From positions 186,001-250,000 of the forward strand of contig JAJFGV010000043.1 in the NCBI GenBank assembly GCA_021775965.1: a DNA stretch of 64,000 nucleotides, read 5' to 3'. Below are positions 17,177-25,738 of this stretch, one piece after another; within the stretch, counting starts at the first letter, position 1; every line of letters begins with the position of its first letter. The notes under the pieces were generated by a model that saw only the letters and a list, made by a program, of their open reading frames with translations, was not told the origin of the DNA and did not search any database. Position numbers and translations under genes: made by a program. This DNA comes from Alphaproteobacteria bacterium. Its GTDB lineage: Bacteria; Pseudomonadota; Alphaproteobacteria; Micavibrionales; Micavibrionaceae.

Positions 17177-18007
17177 CTAATCAAGATAGGCGGGCGCTTT
17201 CGGCATCGAAGCAAAATCCGCAGGATCGTGCTGAATAATAAAACGTGCGCCAGTATCGACCAGTCGTTTCTTCATGCTCTCAAACGCAGCCAGTGTTTCT
17301 TCGCGGTTCCAGTTAAAGTCCGGCATCCGACCATGCTCATAATTGTCTTTGAAGTGATACAAATCGCCACTTAAAATCACCGGGCCGGCGTTTTTCAAAT
17401 TCACCTGTAATGATTGGTGGCCTTGCGTATGACCCGGCATGGAAAGAATAACCACAGAGCCATCACCGAACACATCATGATCGCTGCTCAGTTTTGTCAC
17501 ATTCTCACCATCGCTCCATTCATCGATGAAAGCCGGATGCAGCCCTTCGGCAGGCTCCGCCGCAAACAGCGCATCGAAATCCGCGGCACCGATTAAAAGT
17601 TTGGCATCTTTAAAAACATTCGCCTGACCAATATGATCGAAATGATTGTGGCTGATCCCGATTTTGCTTATGTCGGAAATTTGAAGACCAATCTCAGCGA
17701 TTGATTCCGCAATCGTCTTTTCAATTTTCGGCTGGAACATATCGGTGTCTTTAACGCCCGCAATCGCCTCGGGATTAAAACCCGCATCCCAGAGCATATA
17801 ATCTTCACCGTGCTGGATGAGGTAACAGGACGCCACCAAATTAAGCGATCCGGTATAGGAATCCGTATCGTCCATGATATTGGCATCAAGCACTTTGACC
17901 TTGCCGCAATCCAATGTGTAGAGACGCAAAACATTTTCCTCAGCTTGCACCTGCGGCACAGAAACAAGAAAAACAGCGATAATAAAAGCCAGAACAGCAC
18001 GAAACAT
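17177..18007 (-). CDS. Secreted metallo-beta-lactamase-fold hydrolase, N-acyl homoserine lactonase-like
   Basis: 276 residues with a signal peptide of about 22 residues (hydrophobic core AFIIAVFLVSV, cleavage near VQAEE). The zinc motif is ISHNHFDHIGQ, followed by MPGHTQGHQSL and SGDLYHF and a late histidine (IQHDPADF). This is the layout of the AttM/AiiA lactonase group, and the product would be periplasmic. Quorum-signal lactonase activity is plausible from fold and spacing but not proven. Alternative substrates are other lactones or esters. Confidence 0.8.
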   Translation of the reverse strand: MFRAVLAFIIAVFLVSVPQVQAEENVLRLYTLDCGKVKVLDANIMDDTDSYTGSLNLVASCYLIQHGEDYMLWDAGFNPEAIAGVKDTDMFQPKIEKTIAESIAEIGLQISDISKIGISHNHFDHIGQANVFKDAKLLIGAADFDALFAAEPAEGLHPAFIDEWSDGENVTKLSSDHDVFGDGSVVILSMPGHTQGHQSLQVNLKNAGPVILSGDLYHFKDNYEHGRMPDFNWNREETLAAFESMKKRLVDTGARFIIQHDPADFASMPKAPAYLD

Positions 18008-18042
18008 TGTTTTCTCCTTAGTGGTTTAGAGGCCATATAAAA

Positions 18043-18133
18043 TGGCGGTGTCGGTGGGATTCGAACCCACGATACGCTATAAACGTATACACGCTTTCCA
18101 AGCGTGCGCCTTCAGCCACTCGGCCACGACACC
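18043..18133 (-). tRNA. tRNA-Ser (anticodon GGA)
   Basis: The minus strand reads GGTGTCG at the 5' acceptor and CGACACC-G-CCA at the 3' end. The T-loop is GGGTTCGAATCCC. The anticodon arm CACGCTTGGAAAGCGTG has GGA in its loop. A long variable arm (TATACGTTTATAGCGTATC region) is as expected for serine tRNAs. CCA is encoded. Confidence 0.97.
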
Positions 18134-18334
18134 TTGAAGTGACGTGGCCTCGCTCAAAAAGCTTGTTTGCTTACGCAAACGGGGCCACAACACCCACAAA
18201 GGCCCATCTGGGCCAATAGAGGCTGAACCCTAGCTTTAGACACCGTAAAATTCAAGTATTTGAATGCTTTTCGCCGGGACCATTCATTGCTACACTGCTC
18301 TTTAGGATTTAATAACAAAGCCGGAGTGTGCTCT

Positions 18335-18769
18335 ATGCGTATTTTCATGTTTATCGTTCTCCTGCCTGCCATTGCGGCGCTGGGCCATGATATTTATCTT
18401 TTTGTCATAAATGATGGAATTGAAACACGCCCATCCCTGATGACAGGCGACCCGGACGATAAGGGGATTTTCTCTTATTTTGCCAGTTTGGGCTTTATCT
18501 GGACGCAATATCATCCAGAAAGCTATAAATGGGTTGTTCAAGCTGTCGATCAGGATGTCTGGGGCAAAATCAATTTTCTTTTGGCGCAGAAGGCTGTTGT
18601 TGTCGGACTGATTTTTGCCGGCATCATTTCCGTCATTACCTTTGTTATAAAATCCTTTGCCGGTAATGGCGAAAAAACGCCCAAGCATATGCGCGGCAAA
18701 AAAGGAAGCAAAGACCTCTCCTTTGAATCCAGGAACAAGAAAAATACTTTTAAATATAAAAGGAAGTAA
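18335..18769 (+). CDS. Small inner-membrane protein, unknown function
   Basis: 144 residues from ATG 18335, with GGAG eight bases upstream. The N-terminal hydrophobic segment is IFMFIVLLPAIAALGHDIYLFV. A second segment is VVGLIFAGIISVITFVI near residue 95, followed by a very basic tail with many Lys and Arg. The topology is probably two spans with a cytoplasmic tail. It lies between tRNA-Ser and a convergent hydrolase. I do not recognise the family. Confidence 0.7.
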   Translation: MRIFMFIVLLPAIAALGHDIYLFVINDGIETRPSLMTGDPDDKGIFSYFASLGFIWTQYHPESYKWVVQAVDQDVWGKINFLLAQKAVVVGLIFAGIISVITFVIKSFAGNGEKTPKHMRGKKGSKDLSFESRNKKNTFKYKRK

Positions 18770-18773
18770 TAAT

Positions 18774-19571
18774 TTACGGTCCGGATATTCCTGAAAGCTT
18801 GCGGATTTCTTTGTCAATCAGCACAAGATCATCTGGCCGCGACAGGCTGTGATCACCATCATCAATAAAACTGATATTAACGTCTGAAGCCTTAAACATT
18901 TCCTTGATCTTAAGCGCCGTTTCGCAGGGAACCTGCACGTCCTGCTTGCCCTGCACCAAATGCATGGGAATGCTGATTTCATGCTCTCTATCCAGCAAAC
19001 ACTGTGCTTTTCCATCCTCAATCAGTGCGCGCGTAATGATGTATGGCGCATCGTAATCACTGGGCAATTCGGTGTGACCTTTTTCCTGAATTTCCTGCTT
19101 TTGTTCATCGGTTAAATATTCATGGTACATGCCTTGCGTGAAATCAGGCGCAGCGGCAATGCCAATCAACCCCTGCACGCTATCTGCTCTTTCCAGCGCG
19201 AGATGGAGCGCAATCCAGCCGCCCATCGACGAACCAACCAGAACCACCGGACCCTTCACCATATGATCAAACATAGCCAGCGCGTCTTCTTTCCAGCTAC
19301 CGATTGTGCCATCGATAAATTCTCCTTCCGAAAGACCGTGACCGGAATAATCAAAACGCAGGAAGCCTTGTCCGCGCGCTTTGCATTGCTGCTCCAAATG
19401 GGTTGCCTTGGTGCCGTTCATATCCGACATAAACCCGCCAAAAAACATGACAAGCGGATCATTTTCGCGCCCCTTTGCCGCAGGCGAATGAATATAAGCC
19501 AGTTTCGGCCTGTTTTCACGGATAAGATATTGTGTCTCAGACGCGCTGATCTCTGGATTTTTTACGTTCAT
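18774..19571 (-). CDS. Alpha/beta hydrolase
   Basis: 265 residues without signal peptide. The nucleophile elbow is VLVGSSMGGW, the oxyanion region FFGGFMSDM, the acid probably Asp in GKQDVQVP, and the catalytic His in DDGDHSL. The closest type is the small esterase/acyl-peptidase-like hydrolases (BAAT or serine aminopeptidase group). It is divergent from a glycosyltransferase with only 17 bp between the starts. The substrate is unknown. Confidence 0.85.
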   Translation of the reverse strand: MNVKNPEISASETQYLIRENRPKLAYIHSPAAKGRENDPLVMFFGGFMSDMNGTKATHLEQQCKARGQGFLRFDYSGHGLSEGEFIDGTIGSWKEDALAMFDHMVKGPVVLVGSSMGGWIALHLALERADSVQGLIGIAAAPDFTQGMYHEYLTDEQKQEIQEKGHTELPSDYDAPYIITRALIEDGKAQCLLDREHEISIPMHLVQGKQDVQVPCETALKIKEMFKASDVNISFIDDGDHSLSRPDDLVLIDKEIRKLSGISGP

Positions 19572-19588
19572 AGCTATATATAGTAACG

Positions 19589-20812
19589 ATGAATTCTGTG
19601 CCTGTACAACCCGTGATTATGCAGATTATCCCTGAGCTTGGCCCCGGCGGGGCGGAGCAGGGCTGCATTGATATGGCAGCAGCACTAACCACAGCCGGGG
19701 CACAGGCTATTATTGTCTCGCATGGCGGTTCGCGCATTCATGAATTGGCGCGCATCGGTGCAGTTCATATTGATCTGCCGGTTCACAGCAAAAACCCGCT
19801 CGTGATGTGGCAAAACATCCAAAAGCTGCGCACATTGATTAAGCGCTATAATGTCAGCATTGTTCATGCCCGCAGCCGCGCCCCGGCCTGGAGCGCCTGG
19901 CGCGCTTGTAAAAACACCGATGCACATTTTATCACCACATGTCACGCGCCCTATAATATCGCCAATGAGGCCAAGCGCATGTATAACGGCGCGGTTGCCT
20001 ATGGTGAAATTGTCATCGCCATTTCGCATTATGTAGCGATTTACCTCAAAGAAAATTATCGCATCAGTGAAGCGCGAATCCGCATCATCCCGCGCGGCAT
20101 TGCGCTGGAAAAATTCCACCCGACGGCCGTAACGCCCGAGCGCCTGATCACCCTATCGAAAAAATGGCGCATCCCCGATGGTGCCAATATTATTATGATG
20201 CCGGGACGCATTACACGCTGGAAAGGCCATCATGTTTTAATCGATGCGATCGCCCGTTTGCACCGCACCGATGTTTTTTGCGTTCTGATCGGCTCAGACC
20301 AGGGACGCAACGCCTACCGTCAAGAACTTGAGGAAGCCATAAGCTCCAAAAATCTCGGAAGCAGAATACGAATTGTCGATCACTGTAATGATATGCCGGC
20401 GGCTTATATGCTGGCCGGTGTGGTGGTCTCGGCCTCCACCGACCCCGAAGGATTTGGCCGCGTACCCGTCGAAGCGCAAGCCATGGGCAGACCAATCATT
20501 GCCAGCGATCACGGCGGAGCGCAGGAAACCATTGTCCGTGGCGAAACCGGCTGGCTGGTACCGCCGTCAGACCCTGACGCTTTGGCCCAGGCGATTGAAG
20601 AGGCTTTGTCTTTAACAGCAAACCAGCGTGCCATTTTGGCCACCCGCGCCATGGCGCACATTGCCCAACACTTTACACGTGAACAGATGTGTGATGCGAC
20701 GCTCGATGTTTATGCAGAAATTCTGCAGAAAAAAATCGGGAAAGCCGCTGGCGGTCAACAACCATTTCATACACAAAGAAAATCACCTGACATCAAAACC
20801 GCCGCGGAATAA
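19589..20812 (+). CDS. Glycosyltransferase family 4 (GT-B fold), probable LPS/envelope sugar transferase
   Basis: 407 residues. The N-terminal acceptor domain carries the glycine-rich PELGPGGAEQG motif. The C-terminal donor domain begins near IMMPGRITRWKGH and has the EX7E motif DPEGFGRVPVEAQAMG, which binds the nucleotide sugar. It is followed within three bases by a family 9 transferase, so the two form one operon, most likely for the lipopolysaccharide core. Confidence 0.88.
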   Translation: MNSVPVQPVIMQIIPELGPGGAEQGCIDMAAALTTAGAQAIIVSHGGSRIHELARIGAVHIDLPVHSKNPLVMWQNIQKLRTLIKRYNVSIVHARSRAPAWSAWRACKNTDAHFITTCHAPYNIANEAKRMYNGAVAYGEIVIAISHYVAIYLKENYRISEARIRIIPRGIALEKFHPTAVTPERLITLSKKWRIPDGANIIMMPGRITRWKGHHVLIDAIARLHRTDVFCVLIGSDQGRNAYRQELEEAISSKNLGSRIRIVDHCNDMPAAYMLAGVVVSASTDPEGFGRVPVEAQAMGRPIIASDHGGAQETIVRGETGWLVPPSDPDALAQAIEEALSLTANQRAILATRAMAHIAQHFTREQMCDATLDVYAEILQKKIGKAAGGQQPFHTQRKSPDIKTAAE

Positions 20813-20814
20813 CT

Positions 20815-21771
20815 ATGGCCGATCACAAAAAGATACTGGTGATTAAACTCGGCGCGCTCGGTGATTTTATTCAGGCGCTGGGGCCGATGGCGGCCATCCG
20901 CAAGCACCACCCAGACGCCGAAATAACATTGATGACAACGGCGCCTTACAAAGAATTCGCGGAAGGTTGCGGTTATTTCAATCATATCTGGATCGATAAA
21001 AAGCCGGGAAAGCTCAATATTTCGGGCTGGATGAGTTTGCGCAAAAAGCTTACTCAGGGCAGATTTACAAGGGTTTATGATCTACAAAACAATGACCGCA
21101 CATCGTTATATCTGAAACTCCTTTCCGGCTCCCAAAAGCCCGAATGGGTTGGTGCCGCCAAAGGCGCATCACACAGAAATGACTCGCCCGAGAGGAGTGC
21201 GGGTCATGCCTATGACGGTCATGTACAAACGCTTGCTCTTGCCGGCATAAAAGATATTTCTATTGATAATCTTTCCTGGATGAAAGCGAATATCACTAAC
21301 TTTAATGTAGAAGACCCTTACGTCTTATTCGTACCGGGATCGGCACCAGAGCATCCACAAAAACGCTGGCCTACAGAATATTATAGCGACCTCGCAAAAA
21401 CAATTGCCTCTCAAGGCTATCAAATCGTTCTTCTCGGCACAGAAAATGAATCGGATGTGACCGGCGCTATTTCAAAATCCTATCCGGCATGTCTCGATCT
21501 AACAAGCCAAACCTCGCTCTTACAAATCGCTGTGCTCGCCAGAAATGCTACTGCTACCATTGGCAATGATACCGGCCCGATGCATTTGATCGCCGCCACC
21601 GGCTGTCCTTGTTTGGCCTTGTATTCAGGCTATAGCAACCCCATTAAACACGGCTTGCAAGGTGAAAATGTTCGGATACTTCAAAAAGAAAATTTGGAAG
21701 ATTTAAAACCGAAAGAGGTTTTGGAGAAATTCATACCGAGAAATCCTGACACCGGTCAGGCCACCACGTAA
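20815..21771 (+). CDS. Glycosyltransferase family 9 (heptosyltransferase-like)
   Basis: 318 residues of the WaaC/WaaF superfamily. The N-terminus is ILVIKLGALGDFIQALGP, and the C-terminal donor site is GNDTGPMHLIAATGCP with the catalytic Asp region. It begins two bases after the upstream GT4 gene. Probably adds a heptose or similar sugar to the LPS inner core on the cytoplasmic face. The exact linkage cannot be told. Confidence 0.88.
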   Translation: MADHKKILVIKLGALGDFIQALGPMAAIRKHHPDAEITLMTTAPYKEFAEGCGYFNHIWIDKKPGKLNISGWMSLRKKLTQGRFTRVYDLQNNDRTSLYLKLLSGSQKPEWVGAAKGASHRNDSPERSAGHAYDGHVQTLALAGIKDISIDNLSWMKANITNFNVEDPYVLFVPGSAPEHPQKRWPTEYYSDLAKTIASQGYQIVLLGTENESDVTGAISKSYPACLDLTSQTSLLQIAVLARNATATIGNDTGPMHLIAATGCPCLALYSGYSNPIKHGLQGENVRILQKENLEDLKPKEVLEKFIPRNPDTGQATT

Positions 21772-21773
21772 AG

Positions 21774-22073
21774 TTAATCATCATAAATTTTATTGATGCT
21801 TTTAAGAATCTGCTCGGCCTTTGTGCACTTGATTGAATAATAAATCGTTTGCGCGCTACGCCTTGTTTTGACAATGCCGTCATGGCGTAGTCTGGCTAAA
21901 TGTTGCGAAAGGGCAGACTGACTAAGATTGACAATTTTTTGAAGCTGGCCGACACTTTTTTCACTTTTGGCTAAAGCGCAAACAATAACCAAACGTCTGT
22001 TGTTGGATATTGATTTTAAAAGCGTGGAAACCGCTTCTAAATTGTCCTCAACCTTTTTTACATTCGTAGCCAT
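21774..22073 (-). CDS. ArsR-family winged-helix repressor
   Basis: 99 residues with the typical ArsR winged helix-turn-helix: 'VGQLQKIVNLSQSALSQHL' recognition region, then the wing RRSAQTIYYSI. No Cys pair ELCVCDL-like metal site is seen in the recognition helix, so the inducer may not be a metal. It lies alone, convergent with the glycosyltransferase operon, with 158 bp upstream before the SDR gene. Confidence 0.88.
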   Translation of the reverse strand: MATNVKKVEDNLEAVSTLLKSISNNRRLVIVCALAKSEKSVGQLQKIVNLSQSALSQHLARLRHDGIVKTRRSAQTIYYSIKCTKAEQILKSINKIYDD

Positions 22074-22231
22074 TATGTTTCTGCCGTACGCGGCCCAAAA
22101 AACCGCAGGTTAAAACGCAGATACCACACACACTATAAGAACCGAGGACTTGAATCACCCGCATTTCAATCCTTATCCATGGGCTTGTCAAGACGAAGAT
22201 AGAACATATTGATACATAAGAAACTTTTGCT

Positions 22232-23035
22232 TTATTCTTGCGTAGATTTTGCCGGTGTTGCTCTCAGAATGCGCTGCGCGAGTCCATCCGGCAAGGCAGC
22301 AATTAACCAAGTGATAATATAAGCTCTTAATGGAAAACAAATCCTTCCTTTGTTTTTTTCCAGTCCTTTGGCAATGATTTTAGCTGCACGTTCCGCGCTC
22401 ATAAAAAACGGCATGGGAAAATCATTCACCGCCGTAATGCCCGACTCAACAAAGCCCGGGCAAACAACACTGACGCCGACACCCGTATCAGCCCCAGCCG
22501 CTAAAGAACCGCGCAATGATTCCCCATAAACTTTTACCGCCGCCTTGGAGGCACAATAAGCCGGCGCCCCCGGCCAGCCACGAAACCCGGCCAGTGAACT
22601 CATCAGGGCAATCTGGCCCTGACCACGCTGCATCATTTTCGACAAAATCGGTTCAATGGTATTGAGAACACCCGTTAAGTTTACATCAAAGATTTTACGC
22701 ACCTGATCCGCAGGCTCACCATGCAGCACACCACCGGTCCCTGCTGATATCCCAGCATTGGCAATCAGCAAATCAATCGGCTTTCTTTGATCACTTTCCA
22801 GCAAAAACCCGGCCAAAGCCTCCCTATCTGTCACATCAATAAGCGCGGAATAAACCTTCGCGCCCGCCTTTTCGCATAAAGCCGTCACTGCCTGTAGCCT
22901 CTCCTCATTGCGCCCAATCAGCGATAAAACCTTACCTTCTCCGGCGTAAAACTGTGCCAAAGCCGCGCCGATCCCACTGGACGCGCCGGTAATCACAATA
23001 TGTTCAAATGACTTATTTTTAAATATCTTGGCCAT
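22232..23035 (-). CDS. Short-chain dehydrogenase/reductase
   Basis: 267 residues with the classical SDR layout: cofactor motif TGASSGIGAAL, NAG motif LIANAGIS, catalytic Ser in LMSSLAG and the YxxxK pair YCASK. The basic/acidic pattern after the first strand (SLIGRNEERL) suggests NADPH. A hydrophobic C-terminal stretch (AYIITWLIAALPDGL) could touch the membrane. It is divergent from gmk. The substrate is unknown. Confidence 0.9.
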   Translation of the reverse strand: MAKIFKNKSFEHIVITGASSGIGAALAQFYAGEGKVLSLIGRNEERLQAVTALCEKAGAKVYSALIDVTDREALAGFLLESDQRKPIDLLIANAGISAGTGGVLHGEPADQVRKIFDVNLTGVLNTIEPILSKMMQRGQGQIALMSSLAGFRGWPGAPAYCASKAAVKVYGESLRGSLAAGADTGVGVSVVCPGFVESGITAVNDFPMPFFMSAERAAKIIAKGLEKNKGRICFPLRAYIITWLIAALPDGLAQRILRATPAKSTQE

Positions 23036-23086
23036 TGGCCGTACATATTCTATCTTTATGATGGAAAAAGCAATTTGGAGAAAAAT

Positions 23087-23731
23087 TTGAGTACTCTTCA
23101 GCGCCGCGGCCTTATGTATGTCCTGTCTTCGCCCTCTGGCGCCGGCAAAACCACAATTGCGCGCGCGCTTTTGAAAAACGATAATAATAACGTCACGATT
23201 TCAATTTCAACCACCACCAGACCGCGCCGCGCCGGTGAGGTCCAGGGTCAGGATTATTACTTCGTGGGTAAGGATGAATTCCGCGACATGGTGGATAATG
23301 GCGAAATGCTGGAGCACGCCAAAGTGTTTGATCATTATTATGGCACGCCGCGCCAACCCGTTGAACAATCACTGGCCGAGGGAAAAGACGTCCTCTTTGA
23401 TATTGACTGGCAGGGCACGCAGCAGCTTTCGGAAATGTCGCCCGATGATCTTGTCACCGTTTTTGTTCTGCCCCCTTCGCGCGCCGAGCTGGAAAAACGC
23501 CTACGCAATCGCTCCCGTGATACCAAAGAAACCGAGGAGCAAATCCGCGGCCGCATGGCCAAAGCCGCCGATGAAATGTCGCATTATTCCGAATATGATT
23601 ACGTGATTATCAACAATGATATCGACGAAGCCATCGCCAAAGCCCAGCTTATCCTCAATGCCGAACGCATCAAGAGACGCCGGGCGGTTGGCCTATCTGA
23701 TTTTGTTCGGGGGTTGAAGGAAGGGCTTTAA
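23087..23731 (+). CDS. gmk: Guanylate kinase
   Basis: About 214 residues. It phosphorylates GMP to GDP with ATP. The P-loop is SSPSGAGKTT, followed by the GMP-binding region TTRPRRAGEVQGQDYYFV and the lid segment RLRNRSRDT. TTG 23087 is preferred as start because GGAG (23077-23080) lies six bases upstream. An earlier TTG (23075) is in frame but lacks a ribosome site, and the nearby ATG leads to a stop. The 3' end shares TTAA with the convergent rsmA. Confidence 0.95.
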   Translation: MSTLQRRGLMYVLSSPSGAGKTTIARALLKNDNNNVTISISTTTRPRRAGEVQGQDYYFVGKDEFRDMVDNGEMLEHAKVFDHYYGTPRQPVEQSLAEGKDVLFDIDWQGTQQLSEMSPDDLVTVFVLPPSRAELEKRLRNRSRDTKETEEQIRGRMAKAADEMSHYSEYDYVIINNDIDEAIAKAQLILNAERIKRRRAVGLSDFVRGLKEGL

Positions 23732-24570
23732 AGCGCCGCCAGCTGAATATATTGCTCTATGCTTAGCTCTTCCGCACGTATGGTCTCGTCTATCCCCAGA
23801 GCTTCAAAACCCGCTTTATAATCCTTCAGCGACGAACGGATCATTTTACGGCGCTGGCCAAACGCAGCAGCCGTTATTTTTTCAACGGCCTCAAAAGACG
23901 GCGCATCATCGGGTAAAGTTTTGGGAATAAACTGTACAACGCTCGACGTGACTTTTGGCGGCGGAGTAAAAGCAGACGCAGGCAAATCAAACGCCATGTT
24001 TATATCACAGAGCCATCCGGCAATCACCGACAGCCGGCCATAGGTTTTGTTTCCCGGCGCTGCTGCTAAACGCTGCGCCACTTCTTTTTGAAACATCAAA
24101 CTCATGCTTTGATAACTTGTCGGATCGCTCCTAATTTTCCTAAGCCAATTTATCAAAAGCGGCGTTGCAATATTGTAAGGAAGATTGGCAACAATCATAC
24201 GCGGCCCCGGCGCAAGCCCCATCAGGTCAATCTCCAGCGCATCGCCATGAATGATTTCGAGACGTTTCCCGGCGGCTTCCTGCAAACCCTGTAAAGCCTG
24301 CACGGCCCGTTCATCATATTCTACAGCGATAACCTTCTCGGCCCCGGCCTTGAGCAAGCTTCGCGTTAATCCACCAGGTCCCGGACCAATTTCGAAAACA
24401 GTGACACCGGAAAGATCACCCGAAATATCACTGGCATGCCGCACAATTTTATCGGTCATATTGAGATCGAGAAGAAAGTTTTGCCCCAGCGATTTTTGCG
24501 CCCGCAGATTATGTTCTGCAATCACCTCCCTTAGAGGTGGTAAGGTGTCAAAATCCAAATTCATTGTCAT
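23728..24570 (-). CDS. rsmA: 16S rRNA adenine-N6,N6 dimethyltransferase (KsgA)
   Basis: 280 residues. Dimethylates the two adjacent adenines near the 3' end of 16S rRNA. Motifs: QKSLGQNFLLD at the N-terminus, SAM site VFEIGPGPGGLTRSLL, acidic EYDERAV, and catalytic IVANLPYNIATPLL. The C-terminal helical domain has FGQRRKMIRSSL, a signature of the family. It is downstream of a SurA-like gene in the same direction, separated by palindromic element B. In many proteobacteria surA, pdxA and ksgA form one operon. pdxA is missing from the gap here. Confidence 0.96.
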   Translation of the reverse strand: MTMNLDFDTLPPLREVIAEHNLRAQKSLGQNFLLDLNMTDKIVRHASDISGDLSGVTVFEIGPGPGGLTRSLLKAGAEKVIAVEYDERAVQALQGLQEAAGKRLEIIHGDALEIDLMGLAPGPRMIVANLPYNIATPLLINWLRKIRSDPTSYQSMSLMFQKEVAQRLAAAPGNKTYGRLSVIAGWLCDINMAFDLPASAFTPPPKVTSSVVQFIPKTLPDDAPSFEAVEKITAAAFGQRRKMIRSSLKDYKAGFEALGIDETIRAEELSIEQYIQLAAL

Positions 24571-24583
24571 GATTTAAGCTCCG

Positions 24584-24726
24584 GACACCCTTAACAAAGG
24601 AAGAGAAATGCGGCGAAAATTCTGAATTTCGAGAACCGCATCGCAGAATACTTTTGCGTATTTGAGAAGCGGAAGCGCAGAAATTCTGGATTTACAGGCC
24701 ATTTATCGCACTTTGTTAAGGGTGTC
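24584..24726 (+). repeat. Structured palindromic element, copy B
   Basis: Outer arms 24584-24599 and 24711-24726 are a perfect 16-bp inverted repeat, unrelated to those of copy A. Conserved blocks: AGAGAAATGCGGCGAAA (24602-24618), TTTCGAGAACCG (24627-24638), CGGAAGCGCAGAAA (24670-24683) and 24692-24710. The intervening helices, ATTCTGAA/TTCTGGAT (24619-24626/24684-24691) and AATAC/GTATT (24647-24651/24658-24662), differ from copy A but still pair, except one U-U mismatch. The U-G pair favours a plus-strand RNA. The right arm overlaps the stop codon of the SurA-like gene. Confidence 0.85.
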
Positions 24727-25679
24727 TAAGATCCGGCACGGTTTTCGATGAAGGCTGTCGCTTTAAGATCAAGCAAAAGACGACGTTGCAGACGCTCCAG
24801 CCGTTCCGTCCCCAGCCTGCTCACAATTTCATCGCGTGAGGGAATGGTTTCGTCACTGATAAGCCTGTCATCCCGCAGGAACAAAATATGATACCCAGAC
24901 ACAGAGCGAATAATATTGCTGGTTTGGTTTTTTTCTATCGTCAAAAGCGCCTGATCCAGCTCTTCCGGCAGCTGCCCTTGCTGGACCCAGCCTATATCAC
25001 CGCCCTGCGCCGAACCGGCGGACTTTGAAAATTGCTGCGCCAGTTTGTAAAACGGCGCTTTGCCGCTTTTAATCTGACTGATAAGTTTACCCGCGAGCTG
25101 CTTCACATTATTCTCTTCCTTCGGACTTTCAACCGGCAGGAAAATCTCGGCGACCAGATATTCTTTCTTACCTTTGCTCGCTTGTAATCTTTCGACAAAA
25201 TTATCAATATCGGCATCACTGACAAGCACTTGTGGACGTAGCAATTGCTGGACAACTTTCGACCAGATAATCTGCGATTCAAGCTGCTTTTTCATTGTGC
25301 CCGGATTGATGCCGCCCTGACGCAGCATGGCCGCAAATTTATCGGCCGGAATTTTATTCTGGGCAGCAATAGATTCAAAAGCCTTATTTATCTCTTCCTG
25401 TTCAACAATGATATCAAGCCTGCGCGCTTCCTGAAATTTAAGCTGCTCTTCAATCAAAGCGCTCATCACCTGCGGCTTTAATTTTTCGCGAATTTCACTG
25501 GAATTGGGCAGGCCTGCAGACCCTATAATGAGCCGCAAGCGATCATTCACATCCGAAACCGTGATGGCGTCTTCGTTAACAACGGCGGCAATACGCTCGG
25601 TTCCGGCGCTTCCATTTTGAGGAAGAACAACCGTAAAAGCTGCGATCAGAGCCAAATTCAGTAAAAATATACGTATCAT
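24726..25679 (-). CDS. Periplasmic SurA-like peptidyl-prolyl isomerase/chaperone
   Basis: 317 residues with a signal peptide (IFLLNLALIAAFTVVL; cleavage near GSAGTE). A SurA N-terminal helical domain follows (RIAAVVNEDAITVSDVNDR start motif) and one parvulin domain (AGSAQGGDIGWVQQGQLPEEL; GYHILFLRDDR). It assists folding of outer-membrane proteins. E. coli SurA has two parvulin domains; one domain is usual in alphaproteobacteria. lptD, often upstream, is not here. rsmA follows in the same direction. Confidence 0.88.
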   Translation of the reverse strand: MIRIFLLNLALIAAFTVVLPQNGSAGTERIAAVVNEDAITVSDVNDRLRLIIGSAGLPNSSEIREKLKPQVMSALIEEQLKFQEARRLDIIVEQEEINKAFESIAAQNKIPADKFAAMLRQGGINPGTMKKQLESQIIWSKVVQQLLRPQVLVSDADIDNFVERLQASKGKKEYLVAEIFLPVESPKEENNVKQLAGKLISQIKSGKAPFYKLAQQFSKSAGSAQGGDIGWVQQGQLPEELDQALLTIEKNQTSNIIRSVSGYHILFLRDDRLISDETIPSRDEIVSRLGTERLERLQRRLLLDLKATAFIENRAGS

Positions 25680-25738
25680 TGAAAATTCATTTCCCTAACT
25701 TTAATGGCTTTTATATACCGACCAGACCTTAAGAGCAA

